From Nostoc mirabile CHAB5784 (GTDB lineage Bacteria > Cyanobacteriota > Cyanobacteriia > Cyanobacteriales > Nostocaceae), in assembly GCF_020829645.1 (NCBI RefSeq), contig NZ_JAIVFS010000064.1, positions 1-47,861 of the forward strand: 47,861 bases of DNA, written 5' to 3'. The position numbers were made by a program, and so were the translations under genes. The notes under the pieces are model-generated. The model was not told the DNA's origin. It saw only the letters and a list, made by a program, of their open reading frames with translations, and ran no database searches. Positions 7,693-16,475 of this stretch are shown here, in pieces (positions within the stretch are counted from its first letter, which is position 1; each line of letters opens with the position of its first letter).

Positions 7693-10665
7693 ATGAATAA
7701 AAAAAAGCAGAGAGGGCGATGTCTACGAGGGGCTACGCCTACGCTCAAAGCAAGATTTTTCTCGAAAATTAGCCGTTATAAACAGAGTGATTTCATAGCC
7801 CCTAGACTCTATAGTAGCCAAGTACGATCGCTAATTTTAGTAGTTCTGTTATTTTTCTTGTCTATGGGAGGAGTGCTGGTTACTACCCAAGTTTGGGCAT
7901 CAACTGCGATCGGACAAACTCAACAAGAGCCTTTACAGTTAGTAGAACAAGCCAAATCACTTTACCAAAACAGACAATTTGAGTCAGCCCTAACCGTTTG
8001 GGAACAAGTTGCTGCGACTTTTGCGGCGCGAGAGGATAAACTCAACCAGGCAATGGCGTTGAGCAATCTTGCCCTCACATCTCAACAACTCGGTAGGTGG
8101 GAGCAAGCCAAAAAAGCGATCGCTACCAGCTTAAATATCCTCCAAACACAGCCAAAAACACCAGAGCGATCGCAAATCCTCAGTTCTACATTAGATATCC
8201 AAGGACAGTTGCAACTAGCAATAGGAGAATCAGAAGCAGCCTTAGCAACTTGGAAACAAGCGGCTGAAATTTATCAAAATCTCGGCAATCAAAATGGTGC
8301 AATTAGAAGCCAGATTAACCAAACTCAAGCCATGCAAGACTTGGGTCTTTACCCAATGGCTTGCAAGACCTTACTAAAAACTTTAGAGCTTGATCATCAA
8401 AACTGCCAGATCACAAAAGAAGAACTGCAAACCTTAAAAGAACGATTTGTCAACAAGGAAAATTCCTCTTCTTTAGATATCCTGGCTTTGCGTAGTCTCG
8501 GTAATGTTTTACGAGTTGTTAGTCAACTCGAACAATCCCAAATGGTTTTGTCCGCAGCTGGGCAATTAGCTCAACAATCAGGAGATTCGCAAAATCTGGC
8601 TGCTATTTACTTGAGTTTAGGCAATACAGCCCGGTCTTTGGGTAATAGAAAAATACAGTTGGGAAAACCAAGCGAACAACAGCCAGCCCTTACACAGTCT
8701 ATATGCATTCAAGCAGCCAGTATAACCACTGCTGCTGAATTTTATCAACAGGCTGCTACTTGCTATCGGCAAGCGGAATCATCTACCTCATCAGATATCA
8801 AAAGACAAGCTCAATTGAATCGATTCAGCCTTTTGGTACAAACTCAACAATGGTCTGAAGTACCAACCTTGCTATCTGAAATCACGTCTCATCTCAATGA
8901 CTTACCTATTACTCATCCCACTGTCTATGCTCACATTAAATTTGCTCAAAGTTTGATGTGTCTGCAATCAGGACTGAGTGAAAACTCATCAAATGCTTTA
9001 TCATCCCCGATTCTGCAACTATGTAGCTTTGTAAAAAATACACCTACGGGCACTGGTGTTAAAACTCTTGAATCCTCAAAAATTCCCTCATGGCCAGAAA
9101 TTGGGCAAATTTTACAAACCGCCCTCAACCAAGCTCAACAATTGCAAGACAAGCAAGCCGAAGCCGATGTGCGTGGTTATCTTGGAGGAGTTTACCAGCA
9201 AATAGGGAAATTGACAGAGGCACGACAATTAACTGAACAAGCTTTACAGCAGAAATCTGCTTTTAATGATTCTAGTATTACCTATCTTTGGCAGTGGCAG
9301 TTAGGACGGATTTACCAAACTCAACAAAACCAAAAAAGCGCACTTCAAGCCTACACCTTAGCCTACGAAACTCTTCAGTCTTTGCGTAAAGACTTAGTTG
9401 GTATTAACCCAGAAATTCAATTTACTTTTCGTGATAGTGTAGAACCAGTCTATCGAGAACTGGTCAATTTGCTCTTGCAACCCCAAGCTTCTCAACAGAT
9501 AAAACAAACGGAGATTAATCAGAAAAATCTCAAGCAAGCTCGTGATGTTATAGAAGCACTCCAACTAGCAGAACTGACTAACTTCTTTCGGGAAGCTTGT
9601 ATAACCAGTCAACCCCAACCAATTGACCAGCTAGATCCAAATGCTGCGGTTATCTATTCGATTATTTTGCCTGATCGCCTTGCTGTCATCTTGTCTAGAC
9701 CTCAAAAGGATTTAAAATACTACGCAACGCCTCTGAAACCTAGTTCCCAGCCAGGGGAAGTCGGGGAGGTCGAGCGTGTCTACGATAATATACTTGCTGG
9801 CTTCACCCGTAACATCTACAGTTCTGGCTTAGATTCACTTCTTCCACAAAAAACTTTTTATGACTGGTTAATCCGACCAATTGAGCCAGAACTGGAAAAG
9901 GATGACATTAAAACTTTGGTGTTTGTACTAGATGGAGTTTTGCGTGCAGTACCCATGTCGGCACTTTATGATAGTCAGAAGCAGAAGTATCTGATTGAAA
10001 AATATAACCTTGCTTTGAGTCCAGGGTTGCAGTTGTTGTATTCAGCTTCGCTTTCCCCAAACAAATTGCAAACTTTAGTAGGAGGTTTGGCTGAGGCTAG
10101 GCAAGGGTTTTCCAAACTGCCGGGAGTGGAAGAGGAAGTTCAGGAGATTACAAAAATAGTTCCCACAGAAGTTCTTTTAAACCAAGAATTTACCCGCAGT
10201 CGCTTGAAAGTTCAAATCAACAATGTACCCTTCCCCATTGTTCACTTAGCAACCCACGGTCAGTTTTCTTCCCAGGCTGAGAATACCTTTTTGTTGACTT
10301 GGGACGGTCGGATTAATGTTAAAGAATTAGACCAATTATTGCAAGCACGCGATCGCCCTGGTCGAAGTCCTTTAGAATTATTAATTTTGAGTGCTTGCCA
10401 AACCGCCGCAGGTGATAATCGAGCGATTCTGGGACTAGCAGGGGTGGCGGTGCGTTCAGGGGCACGTAGTACATTAGCAACGCTTTGGTCAGTAGAAGAT
10501 GAATCTACAGTTGAGCTGATGAACAAGTTCTATTCAGAATTGAACCAACCTGGGGTAACTAAAGCTGAGGCACTTCGTCAAGCTCAGTTGTTCCTGTTGC
10601 GATCGTCAAATTATAGTCGTCCTTACTACTGGGCAGCATTTGTCTTAGTAGGTAATTGGTTGTAG
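7693..10665 (+). CDS. Exported TPR-CHAT protein (caspase-like cysteine peptidase family)
   Basis: A 990-residue protein. A long basic N-terminus is followed by a hydrophobic segment at about 46-66 ending V-W-A, read as a signal peptide or membrane anchor, so the bulk is probably periplasmic. Residues about 75-560 are TPR helices (for example A-L-T-V-W-E-Q-V-A, with N-Q-A-M-A-L-S-N-L-A). The CHAT domain occupies about 690-990 with both catalytic residues: His855 in V-H-L-A-T-H-G and Cys902 in L-S-A-C-Q-T. The end, Y-Y-W-A-A-F-V-L-V-G, is the usual CHAT terminus. It starts 52 bp after tpsA with no terminator between, so it is likely in the same operon. CHAT proteins are caspase-like proteases; a role in processing the TpsA protein is inference. 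The first 30 residues partly derive from a short Nostoc repeat (C-L-R-G-A-T-P-T-L). Confidence 0.9.
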   Translation: MNKKKQRGRCLRGATPTLKARFFSKISRYKQSDFIAPRLYSSQVRSLILVVLLFFLSMGGVLVTTQVWASTAIGQTQQEPLQLVEQAKSLYQNRQFESALTVWEQVAATFAAREDKLNQAMALSNLALTSQQLGRWEQAKKAIATSLNILQTQPKTPERSQILSSTLDIQGQLQLAIGESEAALATWKQAAEIYQNLGNQNGAIRSQINQTQAMQDLGLYPMACKTLLKTLELDHQNCQITKEELQTLKERFVNKENSSSLDILALRSLGNVLRVVSQLEQSQMVLSAAGQLAQQSGDSQNLAAIYLSLGNTARSLGNRKIQLGKPSEQQPALTQSICIQAASITTAAEFYQQAATCYRQAESSTSSDIKRQAQLNRFSLLVQTQQWSEVPTLLSEITSHLNDLPITHPTVYAHIKFAQSLMCLQSGLSENSSNALSSPILQLCSFVKNTPTGTGVKTLESSKIPSWPEIGQILQTALNQAQQLQDKQAEADVRGYLGGVYQQIGKLTEARQLTEQALQQKSAFNDSSITYLWQWQLGRIYQTQQNQKSALQAYTLAYETLQSLRKDLVGINPEIQFTFRDSVEPVYRELVNLLLQPQASQQIKQTEINQKNLKQARDVIEALQLAELTNFFREACITSQPQPIDQLDPNAAVIYSIILPDRLAVILSRPQKDLKYYATPLKPSSQPGEVGEVERVYDNILAGFTRNIYSSGLDSLLPQKTFYDWLIRPIEPELEKDDIKTLVFVLDGVLRAVPMSALYDSQKQKYLIEKYNLALSPGLQLLYSASLSPNKLQTLVGGLAEARQGFSKLPGVEEEVQEITKIVPTEVLLNQEFTRSRLKVQINNVPFPIVHLATHGQFSSQAENTFLLTWDGRINVKELDQLLQARDRPGRSPLELLILSACQTAAGDNRAILGLAGVAVRSGARSTLATLWSVEDESTVELMNKFYSELNQPGVTKAEALRQAQLFLLRSSNYSRPYYWAAFVLVGNWL

Positions 10666-10721
10666 TCAGCAAGTAATATACTGTATTTTCGGAATTGAGC
10701 ATTAGTAATGAGTATCACTTT

Positions 10722-10842
10722 AATAGGACTTACGCAGTGAAAACCTGAAACCTCGATCCCCCCTAACCCCCCTTAAAAAGGGGGGATCTGAAAAGCCCCC
10801 TTTTTAAGGGGGTTGGGGGATCTCTTGTGCGTAAGTGCTATT
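10722..10842. repeat. MITE-like element (AATAGGACTTACGCA ends)
   Basis: Terminal inverted repeats AATAGGACTTACGCA (10722-10736) and TGCGTAAGTGCTATT (10828-10842) differ at one position. The interior is a large palindrome of C-runs and G-runs around CTTAAAAAGG. It sits between the CHAT gene and the DUF928 gene, and its strong stem could act as a partial terminator. The same ends occur at 17844-17994. Confidence 0.75.
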
Positions 10843-10878
10843 TAATTAAAGAGCTTTGACTTCACCAAAGGATAACTT

Positions 10879-11640
10879 ATGTTAAATAATCAACAGTTGA
10901 TTGGTCTAATTATGATCGGGTTGTTTCTGATGGGGACGCAACCAACAATTGCCCAATCAAATGCAAATATTCCAACGCCGACTAATCGCTCAAAATCCCA
11001 ACGGATAATATTCAAACCACCATCAAATCAGGGTAAACCAAAATTTACATCATCGGGTGGATCGCGTAGTAATTGGCAATGTCCTCAAGATGCAACATTA
11101 AACACTACCTCAGCCAATAAAACCCCTTTGATGCTTCTTGCTCCCACTGACAGCAACTATGGGTTGACTATAGCAGAGCATCCGACATTTTTAGTGTATC
11201 TGCCGCAAACATCTGCCAAGCAAGTAGTCTTAAGCTTGATGACAGAAGACAATCAGCTTCATTCCCAAAGCTTCATTCCTATTAAAGGTGAACCTGGTAT
11301 TATTAGCATCAAGTTAGCAGATAGCTTCCCCTCTCTGGAAGTAAGCAAAAATTATCAGTGGTCTTTAGTGTTGATATGTGGGGAAAAACCTAACCCTAAC
11401 GATCCAGTGATCACCTCGTGGGTACGCCGTGTGGTTTTACCTCAACTCCAGAGTCAGCCGAGGACAACTTTGGAGCAGGCAGATGCTTACAGTGAACAAG
11501 GAATTTGGTACGATGCTGTCATTACCCTAGCTCAAATCAGAAATGCTCAACCTAATGATCAAGTCATAGCAGATATCTGGACTGACTTTCTTAAGTCCGT
11601 AGGGCTAGAAGCGATCGCTACTCAACCACTTCAATTGTAG
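10879..11640 (+). CDS. DUF928 domain protein, exported
   Basis: A 253-residue protein of the cyanobacterial DUF928 family, whose function is not known. Residues 1-25 form a signal peptide (hydrophobic L-I-G-L-I-M-I-G-L-F-L, cleavage after I-A-Q), so it acts outside the cytoplasm. The domain begins near residue 60 with G-G-S-R-S-N-W-Q-C-P, continues L-M-L-L-A-P-T-D-S-N-Y-G-L-T and P-T-F-L-V-Y-L-P, and contains W-x-L-V-L-I-C-G-E. The C-terminal part (A-Y-S-E-Q-G-I-W-Y-D-A-V) is helical and TPR-like. The start is ATG 10879, with AAAGGATAAC upstream. It lies 213 bp downstream of the CHAT gene, with a MITE between. In cyanobacteria DUF928 genes are often seen near CHAT-TPR and TPS genes, which supports a shared envelope role. 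Confidence 0.88.
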   Translation: MLNNQQLIGLIMIGLFLMGTQPTIAQSNANIPTPTNRSKSQRIIFKPPSNQGKPKFTSSGGSRSNWQCPQDATLNTTSANKTPLMLLAPTDSNYGLTIAEHPTFLVYLPQTSAKQVVLSLMTEDNQLHSQSFIPIKGEPGIISIKLADSFPSLEVSKNYQWSLVLICGEKPNPNDPVITSWVRRVVLPQLQSQPRTTLEQADAYSEQGIWYDAVITLAQIRNAQPNDQVIADIWTDFLKSVGLEAIATQPLQL

Positions 11641-11923
11641 AAGTAGTTAAGGAACTTCCAAATAAAAAAATATCCCACTGTTCACAGTCAACAGTCAAAA
11701 TAATTCGTAATTTATAATGACGCTCGTTCCTCGCTACCGCTACGCTAACGTAATTCGTAATTATTACCCCACGACTGAAGTCGGGGGCCTAATTGAGGAA
11801 TAAATTTATTTGTCTCCATAAAATGTTAGTTAGTTACTCTGTACCTTTAATTACGAATTACGAATTACGAATTACGAATTAGTAATTATTTGGTCAAGAG
11901 TCAACAACTTCAAGCGGTTGTTT
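11641..11923. repeat. Convergent intergenic spacer with AATTCGTAAT element and ATTACGA heptamers
   Basis: This spacer between convergent genes holds a copy of the AATTCGTAA / GACGCTCGTTCCTCGCTACC element (about 11700-11765), which recurs twice near 15 kb. It also holds a tract of four ATTACGA heptamers (about 11849-11880). The heptamer tract matches the short tandem repeats known from Nostoc and Anabaena genomes. No gene and no clear terminator is seen. Confidence 0.7.
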
Positions 11924-14644
11924 TTATTTCTTGGAGTTCCCTAACTGTTTTTCTCGTAACTGCTGCTCGATAAAAGCCTGATTATCCTGGCTTTCTGACT
12001 GTTTGAGGTATTCAATGGCAATTGCTCCAGCAAGGGGATGGTCTTGGCACATTTCTAAAAGCAGTGCCAAAGTATGATGGAATTGGAGTCTTTCAAGTTG
12101 CTTGTGAGTAACCAACTCTAAGGCGACTGCTGACCCCAAAAACACTAACAGCGAGGGAATGATGGGTAACCACCAGCCCAAGCAAAAGGCTAAAAAGCCA
12201 ATCCCCAAAAGTCCAGCACCAGCAAAGATTATACTGGCAGCGATCGCAATTGAAGACCTCAACTGTCGGCTAACTAATGCTCCTAATCCCGCCCAAACTA
12301 AAATCCACAGCCATTCTGTGGGTTCTTGCCAAACACGAAGCAAAGGTCTGCCATCAACAACAGCACTAATTATTTGACTAATAATATTGGCATGAACACT
12401 CACCCCAGTCATCGGCTGCGGAGAACTAAATAGACCACTGTTATAGGGGGTATAAAATACATCTTTAATGCTTGCAGCATTAGTGCCAATCAAAACTAGG
12501 CGATCGCGTAAACTATCAGGAGGAATGGTCTTTTCCAAGATATCTCTTAAAGGGAAAGTAGCAAAATTTTCCTGATTTCCTCTAAAGTTCAGCAAAATTT
12601 GATAACCTCCAGAATCTGCATGGACGTAGCCTCCATCATTGCCCACAAACCTTTCAAACACTGCTTTACCCCAACGCAACCTTTGACGTTCGGGATCGTT
12701 GTCAAGAAATTTTATGGTTATCTTTTCGTCCTCTAAATAGTGCTGCGCCAGTTTCATTGCCAAACTGTAGCGTGTTTCATTTTGCGAGAGGTCTACTGAT
12801 AATAATGCCCGACGCACCTTACCATCTGCATCCACCACCTGATCGGCAAAGCCTACTCTTTCTTGGTTGAGAGTGGGAGGAGGGGCAATGGTATTAATCT
12901 TACTTCCCACAACTTTTTCAATTCCATATAAGTTTGGAGTTGATTGGAAGATGTTAACTAAGTCCTGATGCCCAGGTTCTACAGGCAAATCTCGATAAAT
13001 ATCTAAACCAATAGCTCTAGGTTGTTGGGCTTTAATATTAGCAATTGCCTTAGCTAAAACTTGATCAGGAATAGGCCACTTTCCTGCCTTTTTTATATCT
13101 TCTTCATCAATAGTGATAATCGCTATCCGTTTCTCTGGTGACTCTTGCAACAGTCGCCAGCGAAAAAACTGGTCAAGTATACTCCACTCGCCACCCTGCA
13201 ACAGTCCACCAAAGTGCAGCAGCAGAATAGGTACAGTCAGACATATAGCAATCCTTGGTATCCAAAATAAGCCAATTCGCCGTTGTAAAACTTCTGGCTT
13301 GGCTTTTTGTCTAGCTTGTGCCAAAAGTTTATTAGCTTGTGCTAGTACTTGCAGTGACATTTGGGCTTGGCGTTTGGCTAATTCCTGACTAGCGGCTAAA
13401 AATTGGTAATCTAAATCGCCAAGGCTTTTACCTAATGCCCAAGTTAAGGTATCTTGTAAAGCTTGTCCTCGCAATAGATAGGATTCATCTTGGTAAGCTG
13501 ATGCTGACCAGGCTGCGATCGCTTCTGCATAGGGTCGCAACTCTGCTAATTTACGCTCAACCCAACTGTGGTTGAATACAGCTTCGTAAATGCGATTATA
13601 TACCTTGAGCTTGCCTTGTTGCTCAACTACTAACCCTGACAGCCGTAATTCGATTTGTTCAGGAGTTCCATCAGCAGAAATTTCTCCTTGACGTAAAATT
13701 TGCTGGTATAACTCTAATAATCTACCTGTACGTTTTTCATTTCTGTACAAAATGCGATCGCGAATCGTCCTCAAATGCTCAGGTTCATCTTGAGATTCCC
13801 AATTCTCAACAATGTTCGACCTTACTAGTTGCTCAACCGATGAAAATTTTTGAGCAGTTGACTCCAAAACTATAAACTGACACAGCTTTTGCGTGAGAAA
13901 CGGTTGCCCACCTGTCCATTCTAGTATTTGCATGAGAACCCCTTCGGGGTTACTTACTCTTTGGTTCAAACCATCTATTAATGGTTGTACTTCATCAGGC
14001 TGAAATCCTTGCAGTTCAATCGCCTTGCCAATATTGAATGGTGTCTGGGTCTTATTTTGAATCAGTTCGTTAGGATTTGCAACCCCCAATAGTGCAAAAG
14101 TCAAACGCCTATATTTATAATTTACTTCTCGTTGCTGAAAGAAAAATCTAATTAAAGCAAAAAAATCATCCAATGAAAAATTCTGACTTAAAACACGATC
14201 AATTTCATCAATAAAAATAACTATATTTTGCTTGACCTCTACTAACAGTACTTCTTCAATAAATTGGCTCAAACACTGCACCGGTGAAAGCAAATCTCGC
14301 CGCTCACGCCACCAACTCCGCCATTGAATTTTTGAGTGCAGATGGCAACTACTCACCAAAGATTGGACAATCCCTGCATACCACTTTTCTGGAGTTACAT
14401 CCTGTGTTCCCATTCCTGTCAAGTCAATAAACGCACAGATGATTCCTTCTGCTTGTAGCCTTTGCATCATCTGCACTCGCAAGCTAGACTTGCCCATCTG
14501 CCGCGAGTTCAGCACATAACAAAACTGACCCCACTTTAAGCGCTCATAAAATTCTGTATCAGCATGTCGTTTCACATAGCTAGGAGCGCTACTCTCAAGA
14601 CTTCCTCCGATTTGATATTCAAAGTTTGACTTTGCTGCTGTCAT
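11924..14644 (-). CDS. AAA-like NTPase fused to CHASE2 sensor domain
   Basis: A membrane sensor-type protein of 906 residues. ATG 14644 is preferred over the TTG three bases upstream because AAAGGACAG precedes it. The N-terminal AAA-like domain (AAA_35 family, about 8-365) has Y-Q-I-G-G-S-L near 11, a P-loop-like N-S-R-Q-M-G-K-S-S-L near 47-56 and a Walker B-like I-V-I-F-I-D-E-I-D. It ends with the family's V-F-N-H-S-W-V-E motif. A transmembrane helix near 460 leads to a CHASE2 domain (about 485-760; I-A-I-I-T-I-D-E-E-D, L-V-L-I-G), which should be extracytoplasmic. Three helices near 770-840 and a short cytoplasmic tail follow. CHASE2 usually feeds a kinase or cyclase; none is fused here. 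It is convergent with the TPS-CHAT-DUF928 genes. Confidence 0.9.
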   Translation of the reverse strand: MTAAKSNFEYQIGGSLESSAPSYVKRHADTEFYERLKWGQFCYVLNSRQMGKSSLRVQMMQRLQAEGIICAFIDLTGMGTQDVTPEKWYAGIVQSLVSSCHLHSKIQWRSWWRERRDLLSPVQCLSQFIEEVLLVEVKQNIVIFIDEIDRVLSQNFSLDDFFALIRFFFQQREVNYKYRRLTFALLGVANPNELIQNKTQTPFNIGKAIELQGFQPDEVQPLIDGLNQRVSNPEGVLMQILEWTGGQPFLTQKLCQFIVLESTAQKFSSVEQLVRSNIVENWESQDEPEHLRTIRDRILYRNEKRTGRLLELYQQILRQGEISADGTPEQIELRLSGLVVEQQGKLKVYNRIYEAVFNHSWVERKLAELRPYAEAIAAWSASAYQDESYLLRGQALQDTLTWALGKSLGDLDYQFLAASQELAKRQAQMSLQVLAQANKLLAQARQKAKPEVLQRRIGLFWIPRIAICLTVPILLLHFGGLLQGGEWSILDQFFRWRLLQESPEKRIAIITIDEEDIKKAGKWPIPDQVLAKAIANIKAQQPRAIGLDIYRDLPVEPGHQDLVNIFQSTPNLYGIEKVVGSKINTIAPPPTLNQERVGFADQVVDADGKVRRALLSVDLSQNETRYSLAMKLAQHYLEDEKITIKFLDNDPERQRLRWGKAVFERFVGNDGGYVHADSGGYQILLNFRGNQENFATFPLRDILEKTIPPDSLRDRLVLIGTNAASIKDVFYTPYNSGLFSSPQPMTGVSVHANIISQIISAVVDGRPLLRVWQEPTEWLWILVWAGLGALVSRQLRSSIAIAASIIFAGAGLLGIGFLAFCLGWWLPIIPSLLVFLGSAVALELVTHKQLERLQFHHTLALLLEMCQDHPLAGAIAIEYLKQSESQDNQAFIEQQLREKQLGNSKK

Positions 14645-14833
14645 CAAGGCTGTCCTTTACATTTTCCAATATATATATTTAGTTTTGATTTCATATACAG
14701 TCATATAAATAATTTATTATCTAACAGTCCTAGAGAAGAATTATACTATTTTCATTCATCAACTGGCTTTACCTGACTTTTACCTATTTTTGATTTTTGA
14801 GTAAGTAGGACGGCGTAAATAATTAAAGGTTTG

Positions 14834-14878
14834 TAGTGAGCGGCTCTAGCCCTCAAAGTAGGGCTAAAGTCCTCACTA
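14834..14878. repeat. Small palindromic hairpin element
   Basis: Nested arms TAGTGAG / CTCACTA (14834-14840 and 14872-14878) and TAGCCCT / AGGGCTA (14847-14853 and 14860-14866) form a strong hairpin. Related sequence (GGACTAAAGTCCTTACTA) occurs inside the element at 17844. It lies upstream of the - strand AAA-CHASE2 gene. Confidence 0.6.
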
Positions 14879-14953
14879 AAAACTAATCTCAATATTTTTT
14901 ACATTAGTTAATATAGTTTTAATTATTCTCACCGACTTACTTATTCCTAATTC

Positions 14954-15309
14954 AAATAATTCGTAATGACGCTCGTTCCTCGCTACCGCTACGCTAACGT
15001 AATTCGTAATTCGTAATTAAGTTTTGCATTAGCGAAGCGTTAGCGAGTCCGCGAGCGTCTGGGGATTTTAACCCCACCGCAAAACTTGTCGCGATTTAGA
15101 AGCGAGGGACTTAGACCCCTCAAAAATGTTAAAATAATTCGTAATGACGCTCGTTCCTCGCTACCGCTACGCTAACGTAATTCGTAATTCGTAATTAAGT
15201 TTTGCATTAGCGAAGCGTTAGCGAGTCCGCGAGCGTCTGGGGATTTTAACCCCACCGCAAAACTTGTCGCGATTTAGAAGCGAGGGACTTAGACCCCTCA
15301 AAAATGTTA
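14954..15309 (+). repeat. Perfect tandem duplication, 2 x 178 bp
   Basis: Copy 1 is 14954-15131 and copy 2 is 15132-15309; landmarks in the two copies are offset by exactly 178 bp and I found no mismatch on reading. Each unit carries AATTCGTAATGACGCTCG, a TTAGCGAAGCGTTAGCG palindrome and a GGGGATTTTAACCCC palindrome. Identity suggests a recent duplication. Confidence 0.93.
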
Positions 15310-16475
15310 ATTTAGGACTTACGCACTGTACAAATGCATCGTGATGTGCTGCATTACCATATTCAGTAGATCGAAAAGTTTTCCAGAACCCTTACCAGCT
15401 GTTCATTTAAGTTTAGGAACACAATTTGTCGCAATCCTGTTAGAGTCTGCTTTTCAAGGAACGGGTGTTGTTGGTGGGTTAAGAGTGCAGTGCAAGCGAT
15501 CGCGATCATCAGCCCCAAAATGTCGGCTGAAACCCTGATTATTTCGTCAACTTACAAAAGTTTTCGATCTACTGATATTTCTCATATAGATTGCTTTACA
15601 GAGGTTTTTTGATGAAGAAGAACTTAGAAGTCAGAATTTCCCCTGAATTCTGTACCAGTGCCTGATAAGTGTTGGTTGACAATTATTCTTTTTTAACTAG
15701 TTCCGTGGGTTTAAGTCCCCGGTTCAATAAAAAAGCAAGTTTTGTGTTGGGGTTAAATTCCCATTACAAAACTTAATTACGAATTACGAATTACGAATTA
15801 CGAATTATTTAATCGATTCTGAATTCTGGTTTCCGAACAGCTTTTGGCAAAGACTAAATGGTGTTAAAAGATTACAGATGAGGCAAGAAAGGCTCACAGT
15901 GCGATGTTCTGAGAACTTTGTCAGCAAACTACTAAAAAACTATCGAGCTTTAGTAGTTTAATATCAACTCTGTTTAAAATCATAAAATGCATTAAAAAGC
16001 AAGCCACTTTAGAGGTGTATTTAAAGACATTATTAGCAAAGTTGTGTTAAGCAGCACTTGCATTTTTCTTGTAAGTATGAAAAGCTTTGTTAAAGAGTAA
16101 AATACGGTAAATCAATCAAGTTATAGTATTTTGTGAGGGATACACTCCAGCATTTCATTTACTGGCTGACTGACTTGAAAATAGGGACTGATGACGGATG
16201 ACTGGGCAAAGAAATATTTTCATGCACTCTTTGTGTGATTTATCACATGACCGTCTAGTTTGAAAGTGCTGAGTGCTGTAGACGCTTTTGCGGCTTCCCC
16301 CTGAAGCCACTGCGTTGGGGAGACAGCACCGTGGGCGGGTTCTCCGACCTGTAGCAATTGGCTAAGTAAAAGTCAATGAGTCAATGAGTCAGTAAAGTAG
16401 ACTTTCATTTGAAAATTTTCTATGGCGATAAAGCCGAAGCATTTGAAGCTGATATCAAAGAAGCATTACTAGCAG
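15310..16475. other. Non-coding, repeat-rich spacer
   Basis: I see no convincing gene here. It contains a MITE-type end (AGGACTTACGCA near 15314), a second heptamer tract of ATTACGA units (about 15775-15806), and further short Nostoc repeats around 16265-16360. An open but startless frame at about 16395-16480 overlaps the next start codon and may be a leftover C-terminus. The promoter of the monooxygenase gene must lie in this stretch, but I cannot pick one. Confidence 0.55.

Noticed and set aside
15341..15538. 65-codon ORF in the repeat-rich spacer
   Set aside because: No ribosome-binding site, no recognisable motif, and it starts next to a MITE-type end.
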